Position numbers and translations under genes: made by a program. Below are positions 17,576 to 26,597 of a stretch of DNA of 64,000 bases, one piece after another. Each line of letters starts with the position of its first letter. Positions within the stretch are counted from its first letter, which is position 1. The notes beneath the pieces were generated by a model. The model searched no databases. It was given only the letters and a program-made list of their open reading frames with translations, and was not told the DNA's origin. Source of the DNA: DATARH01 sp963746885 (GTDB lineage: Bacteria; Pseudomonadota; Alphaproteobacteria; ATCC43930; CGMCC-115725). Where the stretch lies: assembly GCA_963746885.1 (NCBI GenBank), contig CAVVDM010000012.1, forward strand, positions 22,829 to 86,828, read 5' to 3'.

Positions 17576-18661
17576 ATGCTGTTCACCTGCCGGCCGCCGG
17601 GGGCTCCGATCCCGGGCCGCTTTCCCGGCCCGGCGCACGCCCGCGGCAAATGGTTTTCGGTCGATATTCATTGCCATGTCGAGACCCCGAAAGCGACCGA
17701 GACGCTGCGTGCCGCCGGCTCGCCCGGCGCCGATCGGCTGGCGCAATTCGCCAGCGCCGAATCGCGGCGCGTCGCCGCCGAAATGCAGGAGCGGGTGCGC
17801 TCGCAATTGACCTCGCTCGAAACCCGGCTCGCCGACATGGATGCGATGGGCATCGACGTGCAGGCGGTCTCGCCGGCGCCCTACCAGATGTATTACTGGA
17901 CCGACCCCGACACCGGCATCGCCACGTCGCGCCAGATCAACGACAACATCGCCGACATCTGCGGGCGCCACCCCGACCGCTTCGCCGGGCTCGGCACGGT
18001 GCCGTTCCAGGCACCCGAACTGGCTGTCGCCGAACTCGTCCGGCTGCACAAATCCTTGGGCCTGCGCGGCATCGAGATCGCCGGCAGCGTGCAGGGCGAG
18101 GACCTCTCGGCCGAGCGCTTCCGCCCGATCTTCGCCAAATGCGAGGAGCTGGGGCTGCTTATTTTCATGCACCCGACCGGCTTCACCGACGCGCGCCGCC
18201 TGGGTCCGTGGCATCTCGGCAACCTGATCGGCAACCCGCTCGAATCGACGGTCGCGGTGCATCACCTGATCTTCGGCGGGGTGCTCGACGCCTATCCGGG
18301 GCTGAAGCTGGTGATCGCCCATGGCGGCGGCTTTCTGCCGGCCTATTCCGGGCGGATCGACCACGGCGCCGCGGCGCGCCCCGATACCTGCGAGCATCTC
18401 CACCACGACCCGACGCACTATCTGCGGCGGCTCTATTTCGACACGATGGTGTTCACCGACCATCAGCTCGAATATCTCGTCGAGCAATGGGGCGCCGATC
18501 ACGTGCTGATGGGCACCGACTATCCCTACGACATGGGCGAGATTGACCCGATCGGCTTTGTCGAGCGGGCGGCGCGACTGTCGGAGGGCGACCGCAAGGC
18601 AATCCTCGGCGGCAACGCCGCCCGGCTTCTCAACATCCCGATGAAGGTACACCAGCCATGA
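17576..18661 (+). CDS. Amidohydrolase, ACMSD-like decarboxylase family
   Basis: A TIM-barrel metal hydrolase or decarboxylase related to 2-amino-3-carboxymuconate-6-semialdehyde decarboxylase and aromatic-acid decarboxylases. A Zn-binding HxH (VDIHCH) lies near residue 30, HPTG near 200, a HGGGFLPAYSGR block near 245 and the Asp of MGTDYPYDMG near 320. A strong ribosome-binding site, aggaggagcc, directly precedes ATG 17576, three bases after the Mo-hydroxylase stop. Co-transcription with an oxidising Mo enzyme suggests breakdown of a heteroaromatic acid; this is inference. Confidence 0.87.
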   Translation: MLFTCRPPGAPIPGRFPGPAHARGKWFSVDIHCHVETPKATETLRAAGSPGADRLAQFASAESRRVAAEMQERVRSQLTSLETRLADMDAMGIDVQAVSPAPYQMYYWTDPDTGIATSRQINDNIADICGRHPDRFAGLGTVPFQAPELAVAELVRLHKSLGLRGIEIAGSVQGEDLSAERFRPIFAKCEELGLLIFMHPTGFTDARRLGPWHLGNLIGNPLESTVAVHHLIFGGVLDAYPGLKLVIAHGGGFLPAYSGRIDHGAAARPDTCEHLHHDPTHYLRRLYFDTMVFTDHQLEYLVEQWGADHVLMGTDYPYDMGEIDPIGFVERAARLSEGDRKAILGGNAARLLNIPMKVHQP

Positions 18662-19101
18662 CCGCACTGACCCTCGACCAGGCGTCGACGATCGTCGACC
18701 AGGCGCTCGCCAAGGGGCGCGAACTGAAGCTGCATCCGCTGACCGTCGTGGTGCTCGACGCCGGCGGCCAGTTGAAGGCGATGAAGCGCGAGGACCGCTC
18801 CAGCCTGTTGCGCCCGGAAATCGCGATGGGCAAGGCATGGGGGACGCTCGGCATGGGGTTTGGCGGGCGCGAATTCGCCCGCCGCATGGCATCGGGCGGC
18901 GGCGGCTTCCTCCAGGCGCTGGCGGTCGCCTCGGGCGGGCGCATCGTGCCGGTGCCGGGCGGCGTTCTGATCCGCGACGCGGCCGGCGAGATCATCGGCG
19001 CGGTCGGGATCAGCGGCGACACCTCGGACAAGGACGAGGCCTGCGCCGTGCACGGCATCCGTTCGGCCGGCCTCGCCCCGGATACCGGCGATCCCGGCTG
19101 A
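18658..19101 (+). CDS. GlcG/HbpS family heme-binding-like protein (DUF336)
   Basis: A 147-residue protein of the GlcG/HbpS fold. Recognisable blocks are LTVVVLDAGGQLKAMKRED, PEIAMGKAWGTLGMG and VPVPGGVLIRDAAGEIIGAV. Family members are small alpha/beta proteins often encoded with dehydrogenases; HbpS binds heme. Its start overlaps the stop of the amidohydrolase by four bases (ATGA), so the three genes form one operon. A chaperone or accessory role is possible but unproven. Confidence 0.82.
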   Translation: MTALTLDQASTIVDQALAKGRELKLHPLTVVVLDAGGQLKAMKREDRSSLLRPEIAMGKAWGTLGMGFGGREFARRMASGGGGFLQALAVASGGRIVPVPGGVLIRDAAGEIIGAVGISGDTSDKDEACAVHGIRSAGLAPDTGDPG

Positions 19102-19108
19102 TCCGAGA

Positions 19109-19616
19109 TCAGTGCGGCGATGGAGGCGGTGGGGGCGGCGGCGGCATAGCGTAAACGGCGTCAGAAGCAGCCAACGCGATGTATTCGCCGGTGATGCCGT
19201 CATATTGCAGGACGGCGGCGTCCCGACCGGATGCGGTAGCTCTGCACCCCGCGGACCGGCGGCGTTGGCGGATAGCCCGGCTCGGCGACGTACATGCCGC
19301 TCACCGCCGGACTGCGCAGGTGCAGCACCATCGCGCGGTCGTAGGCGGTGTCCTCGGGGCTGGGGATCGCCGCATTGTAGTAGGGTGCGACACGTGGCGG
19401 CGGCATCATCGCAATCGGTATCGGCCGCCGGTATCGGCGATGGTGGCGGTGATAGCGCACGTGGCGCACAGGGCGATGGTGGACCTGCGGGCAATGGCAC
19501 ACTGGCGCGGCGGGCTTGGCAGCCGGGGTGGCGCCCTCGGTGCTTGCCGCATGACCCACCACCGGCGACGCAAAGGTGATCAGCAGGGCGGCGGTAATCG
19601 CGCTGAATGCTCGCAT
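19109..19616 (-). CDS. Secreted His-rich small protein, probable frameshift
   Basis: Begins with a clear Sec signal (MRAFSAITAALLITFASPVVGHA). The mature part contains a His/Arg-rich stretch (HHRPVRHVRYHRHHRRYRR) and a Pro-rich segment. The frame ends at base 19200, but reading on in the next frame from about 19228 gives a sensible tail (AAVLQYDGITGEYIALAAS, then a poly-Pro end with stop at 19109-19111). One extra G would explain it, as in several other genes here. I do not recognise a family. Confidence 0.55.
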
Positions 19617-19698
19617 CGTTCTCTCCTCGGCAACCGCGGCTCGTTATGATCCAGAAGCGCGAAGCAGCCTTGAGAATTCCTTAATCGCGACGCGAAAT

Positions 19699-20658
19699 CT
19701 ACCCCCGGCTGCAGGCGCCGCCGCCGAGCACGCAGAATTTGGCGCAATGCGGGTGGTTGAGCGCGACCTGCCCGAGCGCACCGGCCAGCGTCGGGCCGAG
19801 GTCGAAGCGCGGATCGTAGGGCAATAGCGTGCAGGCGATCACGCTCGGGCGCGCCGCCCCGTTGAATTTGACGACCATGCGCGAGCTGGCGCACATCACA
19901 TCCGCTGGCGATTTCCCGAGAATGCCCCAGCACGCCTCGGTGATCTCCGGCACCTCGGCGGTTTCGTCCATCTCGGGAAAGATCGTCAGCGCCACCGGGT
20001 CGTCCGCGTCGATCGCCACGCCGAGCCCCGCAAACAGCGCCGCAAAGCCGCAACGCAGCTCGGCCTCGCTCTCACCGGAGAGCCGCCGGCCGGCGACCGA
20101 CGGGGCAAACCCGTTGGCGGCCAGCCACAACAGCCCGTCGATCGTCGGCTGCCAGCTCTGCCGGCCGCGCTCGGCCTCATGCACCGCCCGGCCGTAATGG
20201 TCGAGGGAGACGCGGATCTGCAGCCGCCCGCCAAAGCGCGCGCGCAGCGCCAGCAGCGCCGGCTTCATCTTGTGCATCGGCTTCATCGCGTTGGTCAGGA
20301 CCAGCGCCCGAAAGCCGCGCGCCAGCGCCAGGTCGAGCATCGCCGGCAATGCCGGGTTGAGGAACGGCTCGCCGCCGGTGAAGCCGATCAAGCTGGTGCC
20401 GAGCCGCAGCGCCGCGATCTCGTCGAGATAGGCCGCGACTTCGGCGGTGCTCAGATAAACCAGCCGGTCGTTTGTCGGCGACGATTCGATGTAGCAGTGC
20501 CGGCAGGCCAAATTGCACAGTGTTCCCGTGTTGAACCACAACGTGTCGAGCGAAGCGAGCATAACCTGCGCCCGCCGCGCGCCTGTAGCGGTGACGAACG
20601 GGTCGTGAAACTTGCGCACGTCGCGCCGCGCGCCGATCGCGGCGACCGCTTCGGCCAT
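19699..20658 (-). CDS. Radical SAM protein of the uracil-catabolism (URC) cluster
   Basis: An AdoMet radical enzyme with the 4Fe-4S motif CNLACRHC near residue 49, a GGEPF motif (FTGGEPFLNP), and a C-terminal Cys-containing tail (CAKFCVLGGGAC) that could hold a second cluster. ATG 20658 follows a gcaggagcgg ribosome-binding site; 20679 is a weaker start. It is divergent from the GTP cyclohydrolase II homologue and the URC4 and uracil phosphoribosyltransferase genes, which suggests a role in the URC pyrimidine-degradation route. Its reaction is unknown to me. Confidence 0.85.
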   Translation of the reverse strand: MAEAVAAIGARRDVRKFHDPFVTATGARRAQVMLASLDTLWFNTGTLCNLACRHCYIESSPTNDRLVYLSTAEVAAYLDEIAALRLGTSLIGFTGGEPFLNPALPAMLDLALARGFRALVLTNAMKPMHKMKPALLALRARFGGRLQIRVSLDHYGRAVHEAERGRQSWQPTIDGLLWLAANGFAPSVAGRRLSGESEAELRCGFAALFAGLGVAIDADDPVALTIFPEMDETAEVPEITEACWGILGKSPADVMCASSRMVVKFNGAARPSVIACTLLPYDPRFDLGPTLAGALGQVALNHPHCAKFCVLGGGACSRG

Positions 20659-20821
20659 GGCCGCTCCTGCGGGAAGCATTCCGAACCCTCATCATACCCG
20701 AACGCAAGGCGCGTCGGCGTACCCTCGGACAACGAGTGGACAACGAATGGGCGCCGTGCTTGCGGGGAGCCGGCGCGCTCGCTACCCTCCTAAACTGCGG
20801 GAGTGTTTTTTGCGAGTCCCG

Positions 20822-22075
20822 ATGGCGCACGTCATCCCACGGCACATCCGGTTGACCTCCCATCCCGGCGGCTCCGGCCAGGGCGGTGTCCCGCTGCGCT
20901 GGGGCGCTGCGACTGCCGAGTTGCGCGGCCCGGTCGCGGCGAGTTCGGCGCAGCCCCGCCAGCGCAACGCGATCGGCTCGCATAGCGGATCCTACGCGGT
21001 CTATCGGGCTTTGGCCGTGGCGACCGGGGCGTTGGCGCCGGATCATCGCCCCGACCTGACCGACACCGCGCCGGCCGCTCCTGTCGGGCCGTGGCCGCAA
21101 TGGGCCGACCCGGCGAAGATCGTTTCGCTCGATCCCTGGGGGCACCTGGTCGGCGAGGTGTTTGCCGAGCAGATCCGGGCCGGGATCGACGCCCGCCCGA
21201 CGATCGCGATCACCACGGCCCGCATCAACCTGCCCGAAATCAGCCAGCGCATCGCCGCCGGAGACCTGATCCCGGACGGAAAGGTGGTACTGGAAAGCGG
21301 CGAAATCCGCGTGACCAAGGCAGCGATCGACCCGGTGTGGTACCTGCCCGGGATCGCCGCAAGGTTCGGCGTTGCCGAGCCCGAGCTGCGCCGCCGGCTG
21401 TTCGAGGAAACCGGCGGCATGTTCTCCGAGCTGGTGACCCGGCCGGATCTTGAACTGTTCCTGCCGCCGATCGGCGGCACCACCGTCTATCTGATGGGCG
21501 ACGTCGCGCGGATCGGCCAGCCCGACACGGTGATCGCCTGCCGCGTCCATGACGAGTGCAACGGCTCGGATGTGTTCGGCTCCGACATCTGCACCTGCCG
21601 GCCCTATCTCGCGCACGGCGTCGAGGTGTGTGCGGCGACGGCGCAGCAGGGCGGGGTCGGCATCGTCGTCTACAACCGCAAGGAGGGGCGCGCCCTCGGC
21701 GAGGTGACCAAGTTCCTCGTCTACAATGCGCGCAAGCGGCAGGAAGGCGGCGACCGCGCCGAGACCTATTTCCGCCGCACCGAATGCATCGCCGGCGTGC
21801 CGGACATGCGCTTCCAGGAGCTGATGCCGGATGTGTTCCATTGGCTCGGCGTCGCCCGCATCGACCGCTGGGTGTCGATGTCGAACATGAAGCACGACGC
21901 GTTGCGCGCCCAGGGCATCGAGGTGGTGGAGCAGGTCGCCATCCCCGAAGGGCTGGTGCCGGGCGATGCCCAGGTCGAGATCGCGGCGAAGAAGGCGGCC
22001 GGCTATTTCGCCCCGGCCGGCGCCCCGAGCGCGCGCCAACTCCGCCGCACCAAGGGCCGCGCGTTCGGCGCGTGA
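20822..22075 (+). CDS. GTP cyclohydrolase II homologue (URC1-type)
   Basis: A protein of about 417 residues, longer than RibA of riboflavin synthesis, as in URC1-type homologues of the uracil-catabolism pathway. The Zn-binding cysteines are in HDECNGSDVFGSDICTCR, and the GTP-binding region has GGVGIVVYNRKEGRALGEV. The N-terminal 150 residues are extra relative to RibA. ATG 20822 gives MAHVIPRHIRLTSHPGG; a TTG at 20810 is an alternative. The context of URC4 and uracil phosphoribosyltransferase decides between riboflavin and uracil metabolism in favour of the latter. Confidence 0.88.
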   Translation: MAHVIPRHIRLTSHPGGSGQGGVPLRWGAATAELRGPVAASSAQPRQRNAIGSHSGSYAVYRALAVATGALAPDHRPDLTDTAPAAPVGPWPQWADPAKIVSLDPWGHLVGEVFAEQIRAGIDARPTIAITTARINLPEISQRIAAGDLIPDGKVVLESGEIRVTKAAIDPVWYLPGIAARFGVAEPELRRRLFEETGGMFSELVTRPDLELFLPPIGGTTVYLMGDVARIGQPDTVIACRVHDECNGSDVFGSDICTCRPYLAHGVEVCAATAQQGGVGIVVYNRKEGRALGEVTKFLVYNARKRQEGGDRAETYFRRTECIAGVPDMRFQELMPDVFHWLGVARIDRWVSMSNMKHDALRAQGIEVVEQVAIPEGLVPGDAQVEIAAKKAAGYFAPAGAPSARQLRRTKGRAFGA

Positions 22076-23262
22076 GCGCTGCCGATTATCTGCTCAGCGC
22101 CGCCGCGGTGCGCGAGCGCTGCGCGGTTGTCTTTTCCGCGGCCGAGCGCGGCGACGCCCGGCATTTCAGGCTGGTGCCGGAGCGTCTCGATGACGCGGTC
22201 GCGCGGGTCGTCGCGGTGACCCGGCGGCGCTATCCCGATCTCGCCGTGCCGTTCCACAGCCGCTGGCGGCATTTCGGCGTCGGCGGCATCGACCGTGCGG
22301 CTTTTGTCGCGCCCGGCGCCGACCGGGCGGAGAGCGCGCGGGCGCGACTCGATCTGGCGATCGTCTCGGTATTGCTCGACGCTGGTGCCGGGCCGGGCTG
22401 GCATTATCGCGAGGCCGCGACCGGGCTGACCCTGGCGCGCTCCGAGGGACTGGCGGTCGCCAGCGTCCGGGCGATGCAGGCGGGGCTGTTCTCCGCCGAC
22501 CCGGCGCAGCCGTGGCGTGCCGATGCGGCGGCGCTGGCGGCATTGGCGGCCGAGCGGCTCGGCCAGGCGTTCCAGCACGGCGCCGACAATCCGCTCGCCG
22601 GGCTGGAGGGCAGGGCGCTCCTGTTGCGCCGCCTCGGCGAGGTCGTGGCGGCACAGCCGGACGTATTCGGCTCGCCGGCGCGGCCCGGCAACCTGCATGA
22701 CTACTGGGCACGGCGGCGAGCCGGATTGCCAGCGCCGGACATGCTGCACTTGATCCTGTGCGCATTCGGGCCGATCTGGCCGGGCCGGTTGTCGCTCGCC
22801 GGGGTGCCGCTCGGCGATTGCGGCCGTCACGCCGCAGTGCCGGGCGACGGCCTCGTGCCGTTTCACAAGCTGAGCCAATGGCTGGTCTATTCGCTGATCG
22901 AGCCGCTCGCCGAGGCGGGCTTCACGATCACCGACATCGACGGCCTCACCGGCCTTGCGGAATACCGCAACGGCGGGCTTTTTCTCGATTGCGGCGTGAT
23001 CGCCGCGCGCAACGGCGATTTGTTGCGTCGGCCGCTCGACCCGTTTGCCGAGGTGGTGGTCGAGTGGCGCGCGTTGACTGTCGCGCTGCTCGACCTGCTG
23101 GCCGAACGGGTGCGCGAGCGTCTGGGCGTTGCCGCCGCCGAATTCCCGCTGGCCAAGGTGCTGGAAGGCGGCAGCTGGGCCGCCGGCCGCGAGATCGCCG
23201 CCGAGCGCCGGCCGGGCGGCGGCCCGCCGCTGCCGATCGCCAGCGATGGAACCTTGTTCTGA
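22072..23262 (+). CDS. URC4/urg3 family protein (DUF1688)
   Basis: A 396-residue protein of the URC4/urg3 family, required for uracil use as nitrogen source in yeasts that have the URC pathway. Family blocks are FHSRWRHFGVGGIDR, ASVRAMQAGLFS, VFGSPARPGNLHDYWARR and VPFHKLSQWLVYSLIEP. GTG 22072 overlaps the stop of the GTP cyclohydrolase II homologue (GTGA), showing translational coupling. The biochemical role of URC4 is not established. Confidence 0.88.
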   Translation: MSAADYLLSAAAVRERCAVVFSAAERGDARHFRLVPERLDDAVARVVAVTRRRYPDLAVPFHSRWRHFGVGGIDRAAFVAPGADRAESARARLDLAIVSVLLDAGAGPGWHYREAATGLTLARSEGLAVASVRAMQAGLFSADPAQPWRADAAALAALAAERLGQAFQHGADNPLAGLEGRALLLRRLGEVVAAQPDVFGSPARPGNLHDYWARRRAGLPAPDMLHLILCAFGPIWPGRLSLAGVPLGDCGRHAAVPGDGLVPFHKLSQWLVYSLIEPLAEAGFTITDIDGLTGLAEYRNGGLFLDCGVIAARNGDLLRRPLDPFAEVVVEWRALTVALLDLLAERVRERLGVAAAEFPLAKVLEGGSWAAGREIAAERRPGGGPPLPIASDGTLF

Positions 23263-23273
23263 GGAAGCGCGCG

Positions 23274-23906
23274 ATGACAGGCACGGTCACTCTCGTCGAT
23301 CACCCGCTGGTGCGGCACAAGCTGTCGCTGATGCGGCGGCATGACACCAGCACCTCGAAATTCCGCGACTTGATGCGCGAGGTGAGCCTGCTGCTCGGCT
23401 ACGAGGCGACCCGCGACCTGGCGCTCGAAGAGACCGAGATCGCGACGCCGCTCGAACATGCGCGGGTTCCGGTGCTGGCGGGCAAGAAATTGTGCCTGGT
23501 GTCGATCCTGCGGGCCGGCAACGGCATCCTCGACGGGATGCTCGACCTCGTGCCGTCGGCGCGGGTCGGCCATATCGGGATCTACCGCGAGCCACGCACG
23601 CTGCAGGCGGTCGAATATTACCTGAAACTGCCGGACGATTTGCCGGAACGCGACGTGATCCTGGTCGACCCGATGCTGGCGACCGGCAACTCGGCAGTGG
23701 CGGCGATCTCCCGCCTGGTCGAGTTGCGGGCGCGCGCGATCAAGTTCGTCTGCCTCGTCGCGGCGCCCGAGGGGATCGACAAGCTGCACCGCGTCTTTCC
23801 CGATGTGGCGATCGTGACGGCGGCGATCGACCGCTGCCTCGACGCTCACGGCTACATACTGCCCGGCCTCGGCGACGCCGGCGATCGGTTGTTCGGCACG
23901 AAATAG
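23274..23906 (+). CDS. upp: Uracil phosphoribosyltransferase
   Basis: Makes UMP from uracil and PRPP; in the URC pathway this is the first step of uracil breakdown, otherwise pyrimidine salvage. The PRPP-binding loop VDPMLATGNSA is near residue 130 and the uracil-binding AHGYILPGLGDAGDRLFGT is at the C-terminus. The length of 210 residues is standard. ATG 23274 follows ctgaggaagcg, 11 bases after the URC4 stop, so it closes the operon. The stop directly abuts the stop of the convergent OmpA-family gene. Confidence 0.95.
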   Translation: MTGTVTLVDHPLVRHKLSLMRRHDTSTSKFRDLMREVSLLLGYEATRDLALEETEIATPLEHARVPVLAGKKLCLVSILRAGNGILDGMLDLVPSARVGHIGIYREPRTLQAVEYYLKLPDDLPERDVILVDPMLATGNSAVAAISRLVELRARAIKFVCLVAAPEGIDKLHRVFPDVAIVTAAIDRCLDAHGYILPGLGDAGDRLFGTK

Positions 23907-25367
23907 TCAGTGGCGGCGCAGCAGAATTTCGATCCGGCGGTTTTGCGCGCGGCCTTCCGGATTGTCCGAGCCGTCCGACTTGTGATTCGGCGCGACCGGC
24001 CGGGTGCGGCCGAAGCCTTCCTCGACGAACTGCGGGCGGTCTTGTTGTACATGCGCCGAGAGCCAGGCGGCGATGACATGCGCCCGCTCCTTCGACAAGG
24101 CGAGGTTGGTAGCGTCGCTGCCCACCGAATCGGTGTGCGAATTTATCACGACCTCGCGCAGGCGCATCGCCGCAATCAACTCGGTGAGGTCGGCCATCAG
24201 CGGCTCGGCCGATGCATCGAGCGCGCTTTGCTTCGAGCCGAACAGCGAATCCGCCGGCACGACGAGGCGAAAACCGCGATCGGTCTTCTCGGCGTGCAGA
24301 GCGGCTTCGAGCTGCGCGAGGGTTTTCGGCGAGCGTCTTTGTGCCGGGGCCGGTTGCGGCAGAGCGCGTGACGGTGTTGTCGGGGCGGTAGGCGTCGCAG
24401 GTGGCGGTGGCGTGACTGCCGGGGCTGGAGCGGGTGTAGGGGCGGGTGCGGCAGCTGCGACGGCTTCCGGCGCTGACAATTGCGAGCGGGCGATTGGCGT
24501 GACCGAGGCCCGCGACACCGGCGGGCCCGGGCTGTCGGCCGCCTTCTCGACCGGTACCTTGAGCGTGATGACCGGCAATGTGTCGTAGGGGTTGTCCGGT
24601 GTGCCGGCGGTGCCGCGATTGGTGACAAGCGTCAGCGTCGCGCCGGCATCGATTCGGCTGCAATCGAAGGCGAGATCGGCATCGAGGCGGGCGCCGGGCG
24701 GCACCACCAGCTCGCGGTTTTCGGCCGGCGGCTCGACCGGCGCGGCGGCGCCGCGGTCGTCGGTCAGCACCAGGCCGTTATCCTGATTGAGCACGATCGT
24801 GCGATCGTTGCCATTGGTGGCAACCAGCGTGACATGACAGACGCGTGGGCCGACGACAGTCGAGCGCACCCGCAGGGCCGCGCCGTCCGGATGGGTGGCG
24901 ACCGATCCGGCGGTCCGGGCGGGTTGATCCTCTACCGGCAGCGTCACGGTGAATATCGGCGCGTCGTCGAAAGGGTTGTCGCGCGTGCCCACCCCCACAT
25001 TGCTCGACAGCGTGAGCTGGCGCGTCGTCGGGGCGAGCGGGCCGATGAACACCAGATCGCCGCTGATCTCCGCGTGCGGCGGGACGGTCAGTTCCGGGTT
25101 CTCGGGCGGAGCGTTGAGGCGATAGACGTCATGCGCGCCATCGTCGAGCACCAGGCTGCGCCCCCTGTTGATGTGGATCGCGCGCTCGCCCGGATTGCTG
25201 ATGGTCGCCACAAGCACGATCGAATCCGGCTTGAACTCGATTGACTTGACGAGGATCGAGGCGCCGTCGGGATGGGTCATGCGGCGCTCGACCGGCACCG
25301 GCTTGGCGAGGGCCGGCAGGCAAGCGAGCGCGGTAAACGCGAAGATTAGGGCGAGGCGACAGCGCAT
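23907..25367 (-). CDS. Secreted OmpA-family protein with duplicated N-terminal module
   Basis: Signal peptide MRCRLALIFAFTALACLPALA (start at 25367; 25427 would bury it). Two homologous modules of about 120 residues follow, each opening THPDGA and containing L(V/T)VPP(H/G)A and an N(P/T)xxDxxPxxTxxxPVE ending. A Pro/Ala linker of about 60 residues leads to a C-terminal OmpA peptidoglycan-binding domain (VINSHTDSVGSDATNLALS, RAHVIAAWL, NRRIEILLRRH). It probably tethers the periplasmic modules to the wall. The function of the tandem module is unknown. Confidence 0.82.
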   Translation of the reverse strand: MRCRLALIFAFTALACLPALAKPVPVERRMTHPDGASILVKSIEFKPDSIVLVATISNPGERAIHINRGRSLVLDDGAHDVYRLNAPPENPELTVPPHAEISGDLVFIGPLAPTTRQLTLSSNVGVGTRDNPFDDAPIFTVTLPVEDQPARTAGSVATHPDGAALRVRSTVVGPRVCHVTLVATNGNDRTIVLNQDNGLVLTDDRGAAAPVEPPAENRELVVPPGARLDADLAFDCSRIDAGATLTLVTNRGTAGTPDNPYDTLPVITLKVPVEKAADSPGPPVSRASVTPIARSQLSAPEAVAAAAPAPTPAPAPAVTPPPPATPTAPTTPSRALPQPAPAQRRSPKTLAQLEAALHAEKTDRGFRLVVPADSLFGSKQSALDASAEPLMADLTELIAAMRLREVVINSHTDSVGSDATNLALSKERAHVIAAWLSAHVQQDRPQFVEEGFGRTRPVAPNHKSDGSDNPEGRAQNRRIEILLRRH

Positions 25368-25470
25368 TGTGTGCGGCGGCTTTCGGGCAGCATCTGGATC
25401 GCGCTGACATAGCACGCTTGCCGGCATGTTTGCCGCGCTTGCGCAGCGGCAAAGCGGTCAGCCGAGGTTG

Positions 25471-25971
25471 TCAGCGCTGCTGCAGGTGCCGGTGCAACCG
25501 TGATGCCCGCCGCTCGCCGGCGATCGCGATGAATTTGCTGCGCTGCGTGGGCGCCAGAAGCGACAGGAAATTCAGCGTCTGAGTGGCAACGTCCCGCTGA
25601 AAGCCCAGCCGCTTCTCGGCCGCTTCCGCGAACAGATGCTGGACTTGCGCTGGATTTGCCCCGGGTTTGGCCATCTCTTGCCAGGCGGCAGCGATCAGCG
25701 GCTCGGTTTGCCGATGCATCGTCTCGACCCTGGTGCGCATCGCCGCGAGGTAGTGGTCGAAGCCGGCAACCTGTTGCGGCGTGAGATCAAGCTCCGTGCG
25801 CATCTCGCGAAAGCGTTCCTGCCAAGTCGGAATGCTCGGCGGCGGATGCATGCGGGTCCACACCGCGCCGGCGACAAAGCATAGGTTGAGTGCCGCTGAG
25901 ACCGCCAGAGCGGCGAGCCAAACCCGCGGGCGCCACCAGCCGCTCGTTGTGGTGGAGCCGACCGCCGCCAT
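25471..25971 (-). CDS. CpxP/CnrX-like periplasmic sensor protein
   Basis: A single N-terminal membrane anchor (WLAALAVSAALNLCFVAGAV) is followed by a helical periplasmic domain with FREMRTELDLTPQQVAGFDH and LLAPTQRSKFIAIA. This is the LTxxQ-type pattern of CpxP/Spy and the heavy-metal sensor CnrX family. The start at 25971, or a GTG at 25977, overlaps or abuts the anti-sigma stop. Third gene of a sigma/anti-sigma operon, so it likely helps the anti-sigma factor sense envelope or metal stress. Confidence 0.72.
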   Translation of the reverse strand: MAAVGSTTTSGWWRPRVWLAALAVSAALNLCFVAGAVWTRMHPPPSIPTWQERFREMRTELDLTPQQVAGFDHYLAAMRTRVETMHRQTEPLIAAAWQEMAKPGANPAQVQHLFAEAAEKRLGFQRDVATQTLNFLSLLAPTQRSKFIAIAGERRASRLHRHLQQR

Positions 25972-25973
25972 GC

Positions 25974-26528
25974 TCACGTGCGTGCGCCCTCGGCCGGGTC
26001 GTGCGAGAAGACGTTCGTCGGCGCAAGCAGGTCTTGCAGGGGGCTCTCTTCGGCGGTCTGGTGGCCCTGGGTGAAGGAAAGCGAGGCATCCACGCCGAGC
26101 GTGAACCCGAGCCAGCCCGCTACCGCCACGGCGGCGACGAGGCTGCCCCACCGCGCCATGCCCTGCACGCGCATCGACACCCGTGCCTGAACCCGCGGCC
26201 TGAAGATCAGGATCTTGCCGCTTTCCGGCGCGCCGCCGGAGACCAGCCCGCAAGCGCGCGCCAGGATTGTCTCGGGGATAGCCTCGGGTACGGCCGCGGC
26301 GGCGAGCGCGCGCGCCGCGGCAACGTCGCCGGCTGCAACCGGATCGCGGGCAAGCCGGTCGGCGACCCGGTCCCGCTCGTCGGGATCGAGGCAGCCGTCG
26401 GCGAAGCCTGCCAAATCGAGAAAGTGCGCCGCCTCGTCCGCCGCCGCATCCATCATGCAGCTGACGCGCCACAACGCCTCGTCGGGCAGGTCCGCCAGCG
26501 TCGTTCGCCTGGTGTCGTCGCTTGGCAT
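25974..26528 (-). CDS. Anti-sigma factor, single-pass membrane protein
   Basis: The N-terminal cytoplasmic part (DEALWRVSCMMDAAADEA to ERDRVADRLARDP) is followed by a linker and one transmembrane helix (WGSLVAAVAVAGWLGFTLG) near residue 145. It sits between an ECF sigma gene and a CpxP-like gene. No HxxxCxxC zinc motif of the ZAS class is present, so the fold assignment rests on topology and position. An upstream ATG at 26552 would add eight residues. Confidence 0.72.
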   Translation of the reverse strand: MPSDDTRRTTLADLPDEALWRVSCMMDAAADEAAHFLDLAGFADGCLDPDERDRVADRLARDPVAAGDVAAARALAAAAVPEAIPETILARACGLVSGGAPESGKILIFRPRVQARVSMRVQGMARWGSLVAAVAVAGWLGFTLGVDASLSFTQGHQTAEESPLQDLLAPTNVFSHDPAEGART

Positions 26529-26597
26529 CAATCTACTGAGCTTTCCTAACATCCGTTCTACGACGAAAGAAACCCTGCCATCCCCGCAACTTATCGG

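Noticed and set aside
20177..22039. 620-codon minus-strand frame opposite the GTP cyclohydrolase II homologue
   Set aside because: Shadow; composition typical of antisense GC-rich DNA and it spans two real genes on opposite strands.
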